DNA from: Geojedonia litorea
GTDB taxonomy: Bacteria > Bacteroidota > Bacteroidia > Flavobacteriales > Flavobacteriaceae
Assembly: GCF_042654525.1 (NCBI RefSeq)
Contig: NZ_JBHSGP010000013.1
Location: 1 to 64,000 of the forward strand
DNA: 64,000 nt
Direction: 5' to 3'
The translations under genes were made by a program, and so were the position numbers. Within the stretch, counting starts at the first letter, position 1, and the number at the start of each line of letters is the position of its first letter. Below, piece by piece: positions 7,688-16,593 of the stretch. The notes beneath the pieces are model-generated. The model searched no databases. It had not been told where the DNA came from and was given only the letters and a program-made list of their open reading frames with translations.

Positions 7688-10042
7688 TTACTTCAGAGGA
7701 AAGCTTTCAGTTAGATCTGTCCCACATATCCTACAATAATTGGAGTCCGTCACAAGATCTTCAGATTTGCATTTAGGACAAGACTTGTGTTCTGGATTCG
7801 TTTCTTTTGAAGCTTTAGAAACACCAGCGGCTATCAAACCTGTAGGGATTGCAATCACCGAATAACCCAAAACCATAATAACCATTGATATAAACTGCCC
7901 AACTGGTGTACTCGGAGAAATATCTCCATAACCTACAGTGGTTAAGGTGACCACTGCCCAATACACCCCATGCGGAATATTGCTAAATCCATTTTCTGGC
8001 CCTTCAACGACAAACATCACCGCGCCCATAATGGTACAGACAATAACTACAAAAAAAAGAAATACAAAGATTTTATTTGCATTGGCTTTAATGCCTCTGG
8101 CCAGAACATCGGCTTCAACGAGAAAACGCGCCAATTTTAACACCCTAAAGATTCTGAGCAGCCTTAATAATCGAATCGCTCCGAGAGAATAGGTGTTTAC
8201 AAAGATCAACTCCAAAAATAAAGGAAGAATGGCCAACAGATCGATGATGCCAAAGGCACTCAACACATACTTCCTGGGCTTGATTGATGTCCAGATACGG
8301 AGAATATATTCTATCGTGAAAATAATGGTGATAATGAATTCGAGGGAAAACAATACGCCGCCCCAAAAAGGGGAAACGCCAACACTCTGAATCATGACGA
8401 TGGCAACCGACAATATAATAAGCGTAAAAATGGTAATATCAAACAATATCCCTTCCAGATTATTGGTTTCAAAAATGACATTTCGAACATATTTTTTAAG
8501 GCCAATGTAGTCCTTGTTCTCCTTTAATTTTACGCCATCAGGGTTTCTGATGATCTGTATAACGGTTCGCAATCTTTTTGCAAATATCTTACTTTCCCTG
8601 GCAAAGATGGGTTTGACGCCAAGAGCACGTGTAGCCTTTAAAAAGAAACTTTTTACACGTTTTTTCAGTTCCAAATAATAGGGATGGTGAATGATGGGGT
8701 AGAGAATCTTAAATTTATAGAACACCGTTATTTTGATCACCAAGCGTTTTAGGACACTGGTGGAGGGATCTATTGAAACTGTATAAGCGGTGTCTTGTAA
8801 TTTAGGCGTAATGGCCGAATTAGGACCGTATTCTTTCGAAATGCTATGGACAATGAGACCAACGGTCAAAAAGATGCCAGTGGCAATGATGATGAAGAGT
8901 AGAATACCAGGATCAAAAAGTTCAGTTTGAAAGGAAATGGGTATGGCGTAAAACAACAGAACCGTTATTAATCCCCTAGGTGCAATCCATACTTGCGGTG
9001 AAATATCCTTTCCAATAAATATGCGAAGCAGCAAAAAGCGAATGATGAAAATTGATCCTATGAGCGCTAGGCTGACCTTTAAAACTTCCAAGCTAAAAAG
9101 ACTGGAGAACATGATGCTGGCTCCAAAAATCACAAAGAAGAAGGTGCGTACAATAAAAGCAGTCTCTGCCGTGAGATCATGAAGTCCATGCTCCATCTGT
9201 TTGAATTTTTCAGGATTCAACATCCGTTTGAAGGGACCTCTGAAAAATAGTGCAGAGTTACTAACGGCCAGACCAAAAATTAAAATGATAATTAATGGAG
9301 AAAGATGAAATTTTTTGGCAATGGAATAAAGTAAAATTAATACCGAAATCAACACAAAGAGCTTGGCCCCTGAATTGATCTTCTGAAACACAATGAGTAT
9401 GAGGTAACTTGCAACCAGTGAAATGATTAGGGTTACAAAAAGGTTAATTACAAAAGCGCCTGTTGGATTGCCTGTGGCAAGACCGGCCGAAGCTGCCATT
9501 TCATTTTCGAAATAGCCTATCAGAAAGTAAAACAACATAATGCCAATAATGTCTGAAAATGTGCTCTCATAAATGTGAAATTCACGTTTCTTTTCATTAA
9601 GGTTGCTTACGCTTGGAATGATTATGGCACTAGAAAGTATCGATAAAGGGGTTGAATATAGTAAGGCCTGTGCCCAAGTCATACCAGGAACCATGTAATA
9701 AAGTATCAGTCCTGCAACTACAAAAGAGACGCCAAGACCAAGTGTGGCAATAAAAAAGGAACTGATTATAGTGCCAATCTTATCTCTTTTTAGCTTCAGA
9801 TCTAATGCCGCTTCCAATACAATCATAATTAGTCCTAGTATCCCCAATACTTCCAGTACAGAAAAGAAATTGGGAGTTGCGATATTTAGATACTGCAATA
9901 AATATTGAATACCAACACCTAAACCTATCAATAACAATACCGACGGCACATTGGTACGTTTGGCAAAGGCTACGAAAAAGAAAGAAATCAAAACGATAAC
10001 CGAGGCTGCTATGATTAAGGTATAAGCGTCAAATTGTTCCAT
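7688..10042 (-). CDS. Fusion of cation/proton antiporter, voltage-gated K+ channel and zinc ribbon
   Basis: One uninterrupted 784-residue frame. Residues 5-405 are a multi-helix monovalent cation:proton antiporter domain, with the transport motif ESTFSD at 159-164 (Asp164 in place of the usual ND or DD pair) and APRG at 354-357. Residues 415-520 form a basic linker without any methionine. Residues 525-740 are a six-helix voltage-gated channel: an S4 helix with Arg at 624, 627, 630, 633 and 639 and Lys636, and the potassium selectivity filter TTVGYGD at 701-707. A C-terminal zinc ribbon uses Cys755, Cys758, Cys770 and Cys773. Each module is well known alone; the union is unusual. Inference: potassium or sodium efflux and proton exchange coupled to membrane voltage in one inner-membrane protein. 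A lost stop codon joining two genes cannot be fully excluded, but the channel part has no start of its own. Confidence 0.85.
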   Translation of the reverse strand: MEQFDAYTLIIAASVIVLISFFFVAFAKRTNVPSVLLLIGLGVGIQYLLQYLNIATPNFFSVLEVLGILGLIMIVLEAALDLKLKRDKIGTIISSFFIATLGLGVSFVVAGLILYYMVPGMTWAQALLYSTPLSILSSAIIIPSVSNLNEKKREFHIYESTFSDIIGIMLFYFLIGYFENEMAASAGLATGNPTGAFVINLFVTLIISLVASYLILIVFQKINSGAKLFVLISVLILLYSIAKKFHLSPLIIILIFGLAVSNSALFFRGPFKRMLNPEKFKQMEHGLHDLTAETAFIVRTFFFVIFGASIMFSSLFSLEVLKVSLALIGSIFIIRFLLLRIFIGKDISPQVWIAPRGLITVLLFYAIPISFQTELFDPGILLFIIIATGIFLTVGLIVHSISKEYGPNSAITPKLQDTAYTVSIDPSTSVLKRLVIKITVFYKFKILYPIIHHPYYLELKKRVKSFFLKATRALGVKPIFARESKIFAKRLRTVIQIIRNPDGVKLKENKDYIGLKKYVRNVIFETNNLEGILFDITIFTLIILSVAIVMIQSVGVSPFWGGVLFSLEFIITIIFTIEYILRIWTSIKPRKYVLSAFGIIDLLAILPLFLELIFVNTYSLGAIRLLRLLRIFRVLKLARFLVEADVLARGIKANANKIFVFLFFVVIVCTIMGAVMFVVEGPENGFSNIPHGVYWAVVTLTTVGYGDISPSTPVGQFISMVIMVLGYSVIAIPTGLIAAGVSKASKETNPEHKSCPKCKSEDLVTDSNYCRICGTDLTESFPLK

Positions 10043-10218
10043 GGATGTTTATATTATAAACCAAACAGACTTCTAGGTCAAATGAATTCTCTTTTTAATA
10101 TGGCATAATTATATTTTTAAATTTAGTAATTAACCCATAACAAATGGGGTTTTTTAGTCTTTTTTATTAGTTCACCTTCTAGTTAAGTCATTTTTTAAAC
10201 TTAAATAATCATAAACAA

Positions 10219-10409
10219 ATGGAAGTGGTAGAACATATTCTTGACTATGAAATCTTCAGTATTGGAGATTATGGGATTAAGGTCTGTAAATTGGTGACGC
10301 TTCCTTTATAATCACTACGACCATTCTATTGGCTGGTTTGGCCGTTCTGCTCTTGAGGGATGGGTTGGGTTGGGCTTGCAAAAAATTCTTTTTGATGTAT
10401 CATTTTTAA
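10219..10409 (+). pseudogene. Remnant of a membrane (mechanosensitive-channel-like) protein, frameshifted and truncated
   Basis: An ATG at 10219 opens a 30-codon frame (MEVVEHILDYEIFSIGDYGI at its start) that stops at 10309. In the next frame, from 10305, the sequence continues with a convincing hydrophobic helix (FIITTTILLAGLAVLL) and ends at 10407. Joined across one shift, this reads like the N-terminus and first helix of a small MscS-type channel. The rest of such a gene is absent. The family assignment is tentative. Confidence 0.45.
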
Positions 10410-10422
10410 TTCACCATAAATA

Positions 10423-12654
10423 TCAGTCCGATATTTTTACTCCTACCATAGCCAATCGACCTATAGAAGGCGCACCCACAAATTCAATTTGTTTGGTATT
10501 GAAAATATTGGTCAAATTAAAATTAAGGGTGACGGTTTTACTCCAGCGATAGTCTGAACTCATCTCAAAGGTGCTAAATCCTCCTAATGGTCCATAATTG
10601 AAGTTTTTTGGTGGGGTTCTGGTCCCTGCTCCTTCTGCGCTGCCTACTTGACTGCCACTATAAAAGTCGTATTTCTGCACTACACGAGAACCAAAAGTGA
10701 GCGCCAAGCGTTGCTTGCAAAGGTTTTGAACAGTTAACAAGGCCACAGCTCTGTGGTTTGGTGCATTGATACTTTTCTCATCGCTTGAAATGACCCCGTC
10801 TCTATTGGCATCGTTTTCATCAAATTCAGCGTTCATCCAAGAGTATTTAAGAGCCATTTGAACAGAGGGTGAAATGGTATAATTAACACCGAGATCCAAG
10901 CCATAAACTTTGGCCTTACCATAATTGAAAAAGGTAAAAAACGTTGCGCCTTGAAGGGTGCCATTGTTTTCGGTGCCTGCAAACATAGGGTTGTGGGTGA
11001 CGCTTATACCATTCACCGAAAGGGCTCTACCTCCTACTGGCAAAGAGGGCGTAATAAAGTTTTTGCTGGTGCCATAATAGGCGTTGGCATCGATCCAAAG
11101 TTTTTGGAGAGGCTGACCTTTATATCCAATTTCCCAGGTATCCACTTCTTCAGGTTTTAAAGGCTGTGTTGAAACGACCGAGTTGGGATCATTCACCTGC
11201 GAATTGTTGGGAATATAAGCTACACCTGTACCGCCATTACCAAAAAAGAAATCCCTTATACTGGCATATTGACTTTGTATGGATGGCAATGCATAAGCTT
11301 TAGCCCATCCAAAGCGAATTGAACCTTGATCAAAATCCTTCACTAAAGTGAGTTTAGGTGCTGCTAAATCCTTAAAATTGTCATTGCTATCATACCGAAG
11401 GGCACCAATAAGCCGCATGTTGGTGCTAAGCTTTTTCTCTAATTGAAGAACGGCTCCTAGTTGCGATACCGAAATAGCGTTGGGCTCCCCTACCAAGGTC
11501 GTCCCATCAGTAGTATTAGGACGTGAATTTTCAAAGTCCAATCCTGCCACCAGAAACAATCCTGCTTCTGAAAAATGAGTATTATATTGCACATCGGCAT
11601 TAAAGCGTCTGCTTTTCTCTTTAAAACGTGTACTGTTTAAAGCAAATTGTTCGGCTTCATCTGGTGGTAACATAGCAGGACCTGGTTGTGTTCGCGTCCA
11701 GAACACCTGCGTGTAAGCTGGAATATTATAGCTTTTACCTAGATCGCCCCAAGTGTTATACACATTAGCATAGAAATGCGGACTTCTGAATTTGGCCTGG
11801 AGAAAGGTATAAGTGACGCCCCTCATTTGATTGCGCCCGTTTGTGGTCACCTGTAAAAAGTTATTGTTGCTTGCCCCACTGGAGACGACTATTTCGGTTT
11901 TGGGGTTAATGTTGTAATACACATGGGCTTCACCACGGATGTGCCTGAAATCATAATCAACATTTCGCTCTTTGATACTTTTAGAAGGCATGCCAACATA
12001 CACACTATCTATAAAATCAAATTCCTGTCCGGTAGCATACTCTCCTGTGACTTTCCACGCCCAGTGGTTATCAATTTTCTGGGCATGCCGAAACCTGCCA
12101 CTAAATTGGTATTGACTGCCTGCACTTAAGGATACGGAGGTTCCAGGATAGCGTCGCGGATCTTTTGTAATTGTATTAAACACACCATTGTGCGCATTGG
12201 GTCCATGCAGTGCGGTTTGGGGACCAAGCACAATTTCTAGTTGGTGTATGTCATCTTTTATAGTTGTGCCATTATTGAACACCGGCAAGTTACCACTTAA
12301 GGCGGCGGTGCTAATACGACCGTCAACCATCTGCAGTACTTTATAGTTAAAGGCACTGTTGAGGCCTCTGGCATTAAATGTGGTGCCATCAACACCATAG
12401 CGTGTAAATTCAACACCTTGAAGTCTTGAGAGCAGCTCTCCAACGTTAGAGCCTGCAAAGTGTTCAACGTCAGCTATAGTTACCGCCTGTATTGCAGCAG
12501 GCGCACGCGTTATTTTTTCTGGTCGTAAAAGGCTTGTGACGACAACTTCAGAGAGGGTATCGGTGGCAATAGTTTTATCCTCATTCTCGGTTTGTGCTTT
12601 AACACCTTGCATAAAAAGAATGGTGGTCAGGCTTATCAGGACTGATGCTTTCAT
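10423..12654 (-). CDS. TonB-dependent outer-membrane receptor
   Basis: I start at the ATG at 12654, which gives a signal peptide MKASVLISLTTILFMQGVKA; an upstream extension of 18 residues is unlikely. The 743-residue precursor has a TonB-box-like stretch (TLSEVVVTS), a plug domain (RPEKITRAPAAIQAVTIADV onward, about residues 45-155) and a C-terminal beta-barrel ending in a terminal strand that closes with Ser-Asp. There is no carboxypeptidase-like N-terminal domain, so it is not a SusC. A loop, DANRDGVISSDEK, looks like an EF-hand calcium site. The substrate (siderophore, cobalamin, peptide or other) cannot be told, and no binding lipoprotein or ABC transporter adjoins it. Confidence 0.9.
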   Translation of the reverse strand: MKASVLISLTTILFMQGVKAQTENEDKTIATDTLSEVVVTSLLRPEKITRAPAAIQAVTIADVEHFAGSNVGELLSRLQGVEFTRYGVDGTTFNARGLNSAFNYKVLQMVDGRISTAALSGNLPVFNNGTTIKDDIHQLEIVLGPQTALHGPNAHNGVFNTITKDPRRYPGTSVSLSAGSQYQFSGRFRHAQKIDNHWAWKVTGEYATGQEFDFIDSVYVGMPSKSIKERNVDYDFRHIRGEAHVYYNINPKTEIVVSSGASNNNFLQVTTNGRNQMRGVTYTFLQAKFRSPHFYANVYNTWGDLGKSYNIPAYTQVFWTRTQPGPAMLPPDEAEQFALNSTRFKEKSRRFNADVQYNTHFSEAGLFLVAGLDFENSRPNTTDGTTLVGEPNAISVSQLGAVLQLEKKLSTNMRLIGALRYDSNDNFKDLAAPKLTLVKDFDQGSIRFGWAKAYALPSIQSQYASIRDFFFGNGGTGVAYIPNNSQVNDPNSVVSTQPLKPEEVDTWEIGYKGQPLQKLWIDANAYYGTSKNFITPSLPVGGRALSVNGISVTHNPMFAGTENNGTLQGATFFTFFNYGKAKVYGLDLGVNYTISPSVQMALKYSWMNAEFDENDANRDGVISSDEKSINAPNHRAVALLTVQNLCKQRLALTFGSRVVQKYDFYSGSQVGSAEGAGTRTPPKNFNYGPLGGFSTFEMSSDYRWSKTVTLNFNLTNIFNTKQIEFVGAPSIGRLAMVGVKISD

Positions 12655-12988
12655 ACTATTCGATTTTAATAAAACTTTATTTAAGTCAAGCATCTTATAA
12701 TTGCACAAGATGCCATGTCATATCAAAAACCAACATTTTATAAGGCCTATTAGCTATAACAATCCCCAAATTGAATAGTGCTATAAAATACATAATAACC
12801 ATATTCAATTTGGGGATTGTTCCTTACCGTTTCACCAATTTTAGCATTAAGCCAATTTGTAATCAAGGACATACTAAATGTATGCTTTTTTTTAATACAA
12901 AATACAGGACTGTCAATAATTGAATCTGCCATTTCTATTTTATTTGACCCGCATAATTTGATGTTGTGGCTCAGTGCTAATCCACTTA
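12655..12988. other. Intergenic region with a strong hairpin
   Basis: 334 bases. Overlapping frames on both strands (12750-12995 and 12817-13065) rely on a TTG start or run into a real gene, and are not believed. The main content is the inverted repeat at 12758-12821. Confidence 0.6.
12758..12821. repeat. Perfect 20-base inverted repeat with 24-base loop
   Basis: The left arm is 12758-12777 (AACAATCCCCAAATTGAATA). The right arm, 12802-12821, is its exact reverse complement. It lacks a T-run on either side, so it is not an ordinary terminator. It could be an RNA hairpin, a protein-binding site or the scar of a mobile element. Confidence 0.85.
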
Positions 12989-14056
12989 TCACCAATACAC
13001 TATTTTTATATCTGGTGTATCAAGGGTATCAGAACCAAAATAGGAAATGTATAGGCTTCCATTAGTATACATTCCTGCGCCATCGGGAAGCCTTCGCTCA
13101 ATAAAATAATCATATAAAGTGTTTTGTGTACTTGACATACTCCATCCAGGTACATCTTCCCAATTTGAACTACCATCTCGCCTTACAAAAATTCTAAACA
13201 ATGATTCCCTTGGGATAAGGCCATAGAAATCGGTGATAGGCAATGTAGCATACCATGGAAACGTCCAGCTCACATTCTCGATTATTAGTTCTTTGGCATT
13301 TTGAGGAATTATACTAACATCGTAAAGATTTACATTTACCGTGTCTTTACTAACCGACCCATTGAGGTAGTTAGCCGTTAGCTCATATTGATGATGGCCC
13401 TCTACTAGGTTATATAGCACTGTATATGCGGAGTTTGAATAGGATACATTGTAACTTCCAGGGCCACTAATCTTTTTCCATGACATTCCTGTGATATTGG
13501 ACGAAGATCCTGAAGGGGTATTATTCAATACGACCCAATCTATAGGCAACATTAAATTAATAGCGCTACTTGAACCGTATATCGCCGTACTATTCTGGAT
13601 AACCGATACCGAGACGACACCCCTTGCCGAATCGCCCAAGGTATTAGTAATGGTTAACTGGAATTGATAAAGGCCTTCAACTAAATTTGTTACTGGCGTT
13701 TGTGCTGCATTGGCATTTGTAAAGTTGTATTCATCGGGGCCCAATAGTTTTGACCAAGAATAACTGACAATAGCATTTTTTAAATCGGATGATGCGCTAC
13801 CATCAAGATTCACAAAGTTAGTAGGGAGTATTATAGTTTGATTTGCACCGGCATTGGCAATAAGAGGGCTGCTATCAATAGGAGATTCATTCTCCACAGG
13901 AAATTCATCACCAATAATTTCTAAATCTTCGCTTTTAGTACAAGCAATGACCAGCAGTAGCGAACTAACTAAAATTAGCAAATTACAATATATCCTAGTT
14001 TGAGATACAGCTGTAAACATCTTTGCATTTTGGGTTGCCACCCGTTTTGTGTTCAT
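12989..14056 (-). CDS. Lipoprotein with PKD-like domains
   Basis: The 355-residue protein has a basic N-region, a hydrophobic stretch and a lipobox ending at Cys39 (LLLVIAC). Two beta-sandwich modules of PKD type follow (about 65-155 and 160-245; LDGSASSD and the SYSWSKLLGP pattern), then an unassigned C-terminal beta-rich region. It is probably anchored in the outer membrane. Its first residues, MNTKRVAT, nearly match the start of the haloperoxidase-like lipoprotein at 16576. Both genes begin 17-18 bases after a paralogous lipoprotein gene, so the leader and the upstream gene were probably duplicated together. Function unknown. Confidence 0.75.
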   Translation of the reverse strand: MNTKRVATQNAKMFTAVSQTRIYCNLLILVSSLLLVIACTKSEDLEIIGDEFPVENESPIDSSPLIANAGANQTIILPTNFVNLDGSASSDLKNAIVSYSWSKLLGPDEYNFTNANAAQTPVTNLVEGLYQFQLTITNTLGDSARGVVSVSVIQNSTAIYGSSSAINLMLPIDWVVLNNTPSGSSSNITGMSWKKISGPGSYNVSYSNSAYTVLYNLVEGHHQYELTANYLNGSVSKDTVNVNLYDVSIIPQNAKELIIENVSWTFPWYATLPITDFYGLIPRESLFRIFVRRDGSSNWEDVPGWSMSSTQNTLYDYFIERRLPDGAGMYTNGSLYISYFGSDTLDTPDIKIVYW

Positions 14057-14074
14057 AACAATAAACTTTTAACA

Positions 14075-14917
14075 TCAATAATATTCATACACAATTTTGG
14101 TATTACCATTTGTTCTTTCAATGACCCTTCCACTGCTGTCATATTTGTATACATATGTTTCATAGAAATCGTATCCTGACGACGTAAAGTGCTTAAATTC
14201 TTTCGAACCAGGAAATTGGTGAAGTTCGCTTTGTCCTGGAATAATTTCTAAATCCATAAACAGATTTCTCGACGTTATATAATTGTCAAAATTTGTCGTG
14301 GTATAAAGTTCAAAAACTCCGCTTTCATTATAATCTCCATAGTCCTCAATTGATTTTAGGTTGCCGTCAATGAAGTAGGTGAAATTCAGTTTTTGTAAAG
14401 AAATTGGAGTAGTATCATGATACTTTACTAATTTTTGAATGACTTGCCCTTGATCGTTGTAGTCATAGAACATATCATACCTTCCATGCCACGCCGCATT
14501 ATACCCTTTCACCATTATGATACGTCCATTCTCCCAATAAAAATCAAACTCATCCCAGCCTTCCAATCGCACGATTTTACCTTCATTGTCATAATAGTAA
14601 TAATTTGAAAATATGGACGATGTGCTCGAGTATCCATAATTTACCTTAAGTAGATTTCCATCGGATCTGAAATAGTAATGAGCCCAAGAGTCAATCCTCC
14701 CATTTGAAAACTTTATAATTTTTTTTGGATACCCTGTTATAGCAACCGCGCCGATACTGGCAAGTGATTCCATAGGGGTTTGAGGTGTCACACTAATAGA
14801 AGTGTTGTTATCCTGTACGTTCGGTGTCTCGATTTCTGATGGTAAGTCATCCTTTGAACAATTGGTAAGAATTAAAGAAATCGAGAGGGAAAAGAATAGT
14901 TTTGATACAGCTTTCAT
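14075..14917 (-). CDS. Lipoprotein with repeated tyrosine-rich strands (paralogue of 16594-17448)
   Basis: A 280-residue lipoprotein precursor (lipobox at ILTNCSKDD). After a low-complexity linker it carries a domain with many YYxxxG and YDYN strands, as in YD-repeat or RHS-like beta structures, ending in a Tyr-Glu-Tyr-Tyr tail. It shares motifs with the 284-residue neighbour throughout, for example GYPK, WAHYYFR.DGN.LKVN, IIPGQ.EL.QFP and GNTKIVYEYY. The gene precedes the PKD lipoprotein with an 18-base gap and is probably co-transcribed with it. Function unknown; I infer a surface-exposed protein. Confidence 0.7.
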   Translation of the reverse strand: MKAVSKLFFSLSISLILTNCSKDDLPSEIETPNVQDNNTSISVTPQTPMESLASIGAVAITGYPKKIIKFSNGRIDSWAHYYFRSDGNLLKVNYGYSSTSSIFSNYYYYDNEGKIVRLEGWDEFDFYWENGRIIMVKGYNAAWHGRYDMFYDYNDQGQVIQKLVKYHDTTPISLQKLNFTYFIDGNLKSIEDYGDYNESGVFELYTTTNFDNYITSRNLFMDLEIIPGQSELHQFPGSKEFKHFTSSGYDFYETYVYKYDSSGRVIERTNGNTKIVYEYY

Positions 14918-15096
14918 GACCTAAACATTTAAATTTAGTATTAAATCTAGTTCATATCTCTATGCAGTATTTAAAATAGCGACAGAGAGTAAAACAAAGG
15001 CGATAAAAACATAAAAATGGGCGACCAATGTTTTTTAGTTAATACTCGTACTATAAGAAATGGAAAGAGAAAACGCCTCAATTTATTTCTAAATTA

Positions 15097-15138
15097 GGAT
15101 AGCAGCCCTAGATTGTTAATAAGTTAAGACTGCTATCC
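15097..15138 (-). terminator. Possible hairpin terminator after the haloperoxidase-like gene
   Basis: A nine-base perfect stem (GGATAGCAG with CTGCTATCC) with a 24-base loop, starting 10 bases after the stop codon at 15149. No clear T-run, so only tentative. Confidence 0.4.
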
Positions 15139-15148
15139 ATTATAATTG

Positions 15149-16576
15149 TTAGTTCTTTTCCTTGAGTGCATTCTCGAATACATAATCGCCATAACTTTTA
15201 CCCAAAACCTCTCCTATTTCTATGCCTTGTCTAAAATGAAAACCACTGTAAATACTAGATAAAGAATTCTCTTTAACAGCATCTGAAATGGATGAAAATG
15301 AACGCACCACTCCGGGTACAAATCCACTTGTCTGGTTTATTACATAATTATCTCTATCACCAAAGTGTCTAAAGACAAATTGACCAACGGCTGCACCAGA
15401 AAAAGATAGAACTGATGGGTATTCAGGAATTGGGGGTGTTGGCAGCAAGGGTTTCCATATAGGGTCAGCAACCGTTAGATCATTACCATCAGAATCTGCT
15501 AGATGGATAGCACTTTCTGGACGCCAGGTATAATATTGAATCTTACTGATAGTTGTAGAAATATAAGCATCCATTATGGCCCCATGAACCACTGCAAAAT
15601 ACCGAGCAGCTTTCCAGGCATTTTGTGATTGAGGATTATAGGATTCCATTACCTGTCGTGCGACAAAGTTCCAGCTGCGATTTGAATTCTCACTCCAAAA
15701 CACTCCTATTTCAGTTTGGTCAGCTGTGCGCACTTGGCTGTTTATTGCGCCATAAGTTTTCGCTTCATTAAAATCTGAAGCATATTCCGGTGAATTAACT
15801 GCATAAGGTGGTCCGGGTATATACATATCATCTTTTGACATGAAGAATGGTTGAAGCTTTCCAAAGTCTGGAAATGCAAATCCTTTTCCACCGGGTGCTG
15901 GAGGAAGAAATATATAGCGAAATTCTCCTGGCTGTGTGCCATCAGGAGGTGTATTTGGTGATATCAGAAACAAATGTGGCAAATCACTAGCCCGCTTTGC
16001 CATAAGAGCTTGTGCTACCGCATGGCCTAAAGCAATACCTTTTGTTTTGGCATCTCCATCAGGGATAGCATTTAATGAGGTTTCTAATAATGAATGAATA
16101 CTCGTTAAATTTTGAGGTACAAATGCTGGTGCAAAAGGAATCTTATTGATTGTCAGGATCACGTCGTATGCCGCTTGAGCCACTGCAGCATCGGGGTCAG
16201 CATCTTTGTCTACAGCAACTCTTGCGTATGTTTCATATCGCGGTGTTATGCTGTTGAGTGCATCGTGCATGGCTAAATGCACCAATGTCCAGGTGTAAGC
16301 ACTGGAAATAGGCGGTGTACCTACGCCTCTTGGAAAGGTGTAGAGGTCTTGCATGGCTTTATTCCAAGTCAATACCATATCAGCAGAATGTGATTTTGTT
16401 GACTTTTTTGAAGCAATAAGCAATGCATTATCAATAGGTTCAACATCGTCATCTTTTGCACAAGAAATAACTAAAAATATAGCACTAATGAGAAGAAGCA
16501 CACCCTTTTGGATGATGAATTGAGATACCTTCTTCAATGGTCTTGCATGTAGGGTTGCCACCCGTTTTGGATTCAT
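15149..16576 (-). CDS. Vanadium haloperoxidase/PAP2-like lipoprotein with altered active site
   Basis: The 475-residue protein has a lipobox at Cys39 and a C-terminal domain of the vanadium-dependent haloperoxidase/PAP2 superfamily. Motif 1 is kept (Lys345 and Arg352-Pro353 in KIQYYTWRP). Motif 2, normally PSGH, reads Pro387-Ser388-Val389-Leu390. In motif 3 the usual SR pair is Ser440-Ser441, although His447 is kept. Vanadate or phosphate binding in the family needs the Gly-His of motif 2 and the Arg of motif 3, so classical halogenation or phosphatase activity is doubtful. It follows the 16594-17448 gene by 17 bases and starts MNPKRVAT. It may be a binding or structural derivative (inference). 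Confidence 0.8.
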   Translation of the reverse strand: MNPKRVATLHARPLKKVSQFIIQKGVLLLISAIFLVISCAKDDDVEPIDNALLIASKKSTKSHSADMVLTWNKAMQDLYTFPRGVGTPPISSAYTWTLVHLAMHDALNSITPRYETYARVAVDKDADPDAAVAQAAYDVILTINKIPFAPAFVPQNLTSIHSLLETSLNAIPDGDAKTKGIALGHAVAQALMAKRASDLPHLFLISPNTPPDGTQPGEFRYIFLPPAPGGKGFAFPDFGKLQPFFMSKDDMYIPGPPYAVNSPEYASDFNEAKTYGAINSQVRTADQTEIGVFWSENSNRSWNFVARQVMESYNPQSQNAWKAARYFAVVHGAIMDAYISTTISKIQYYTWRPESAIHLADSDGNDLTVADPIWKPLLPTPPIPEYPSVLSFSGAAVGQFVFRHFGDRDNYVINQTSGFVPGVVRSFSSISDAVKENSLSSIYSGFHFRQGIEIGEVLGKSYGDYVFENALKEKN

Positions 16577-16593
16577 AAATTAAAGTTTAAGGG

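Noticed and set aside
12750..13065. Two overlapping frames on opposite strands
   Set aside because: One needs a TTG start inside the preceding gene, and the other overlaps the PKD lipoprotein gene on the opposite strand. Neither resembles a protein, and both contain arms of the inverted repeat.
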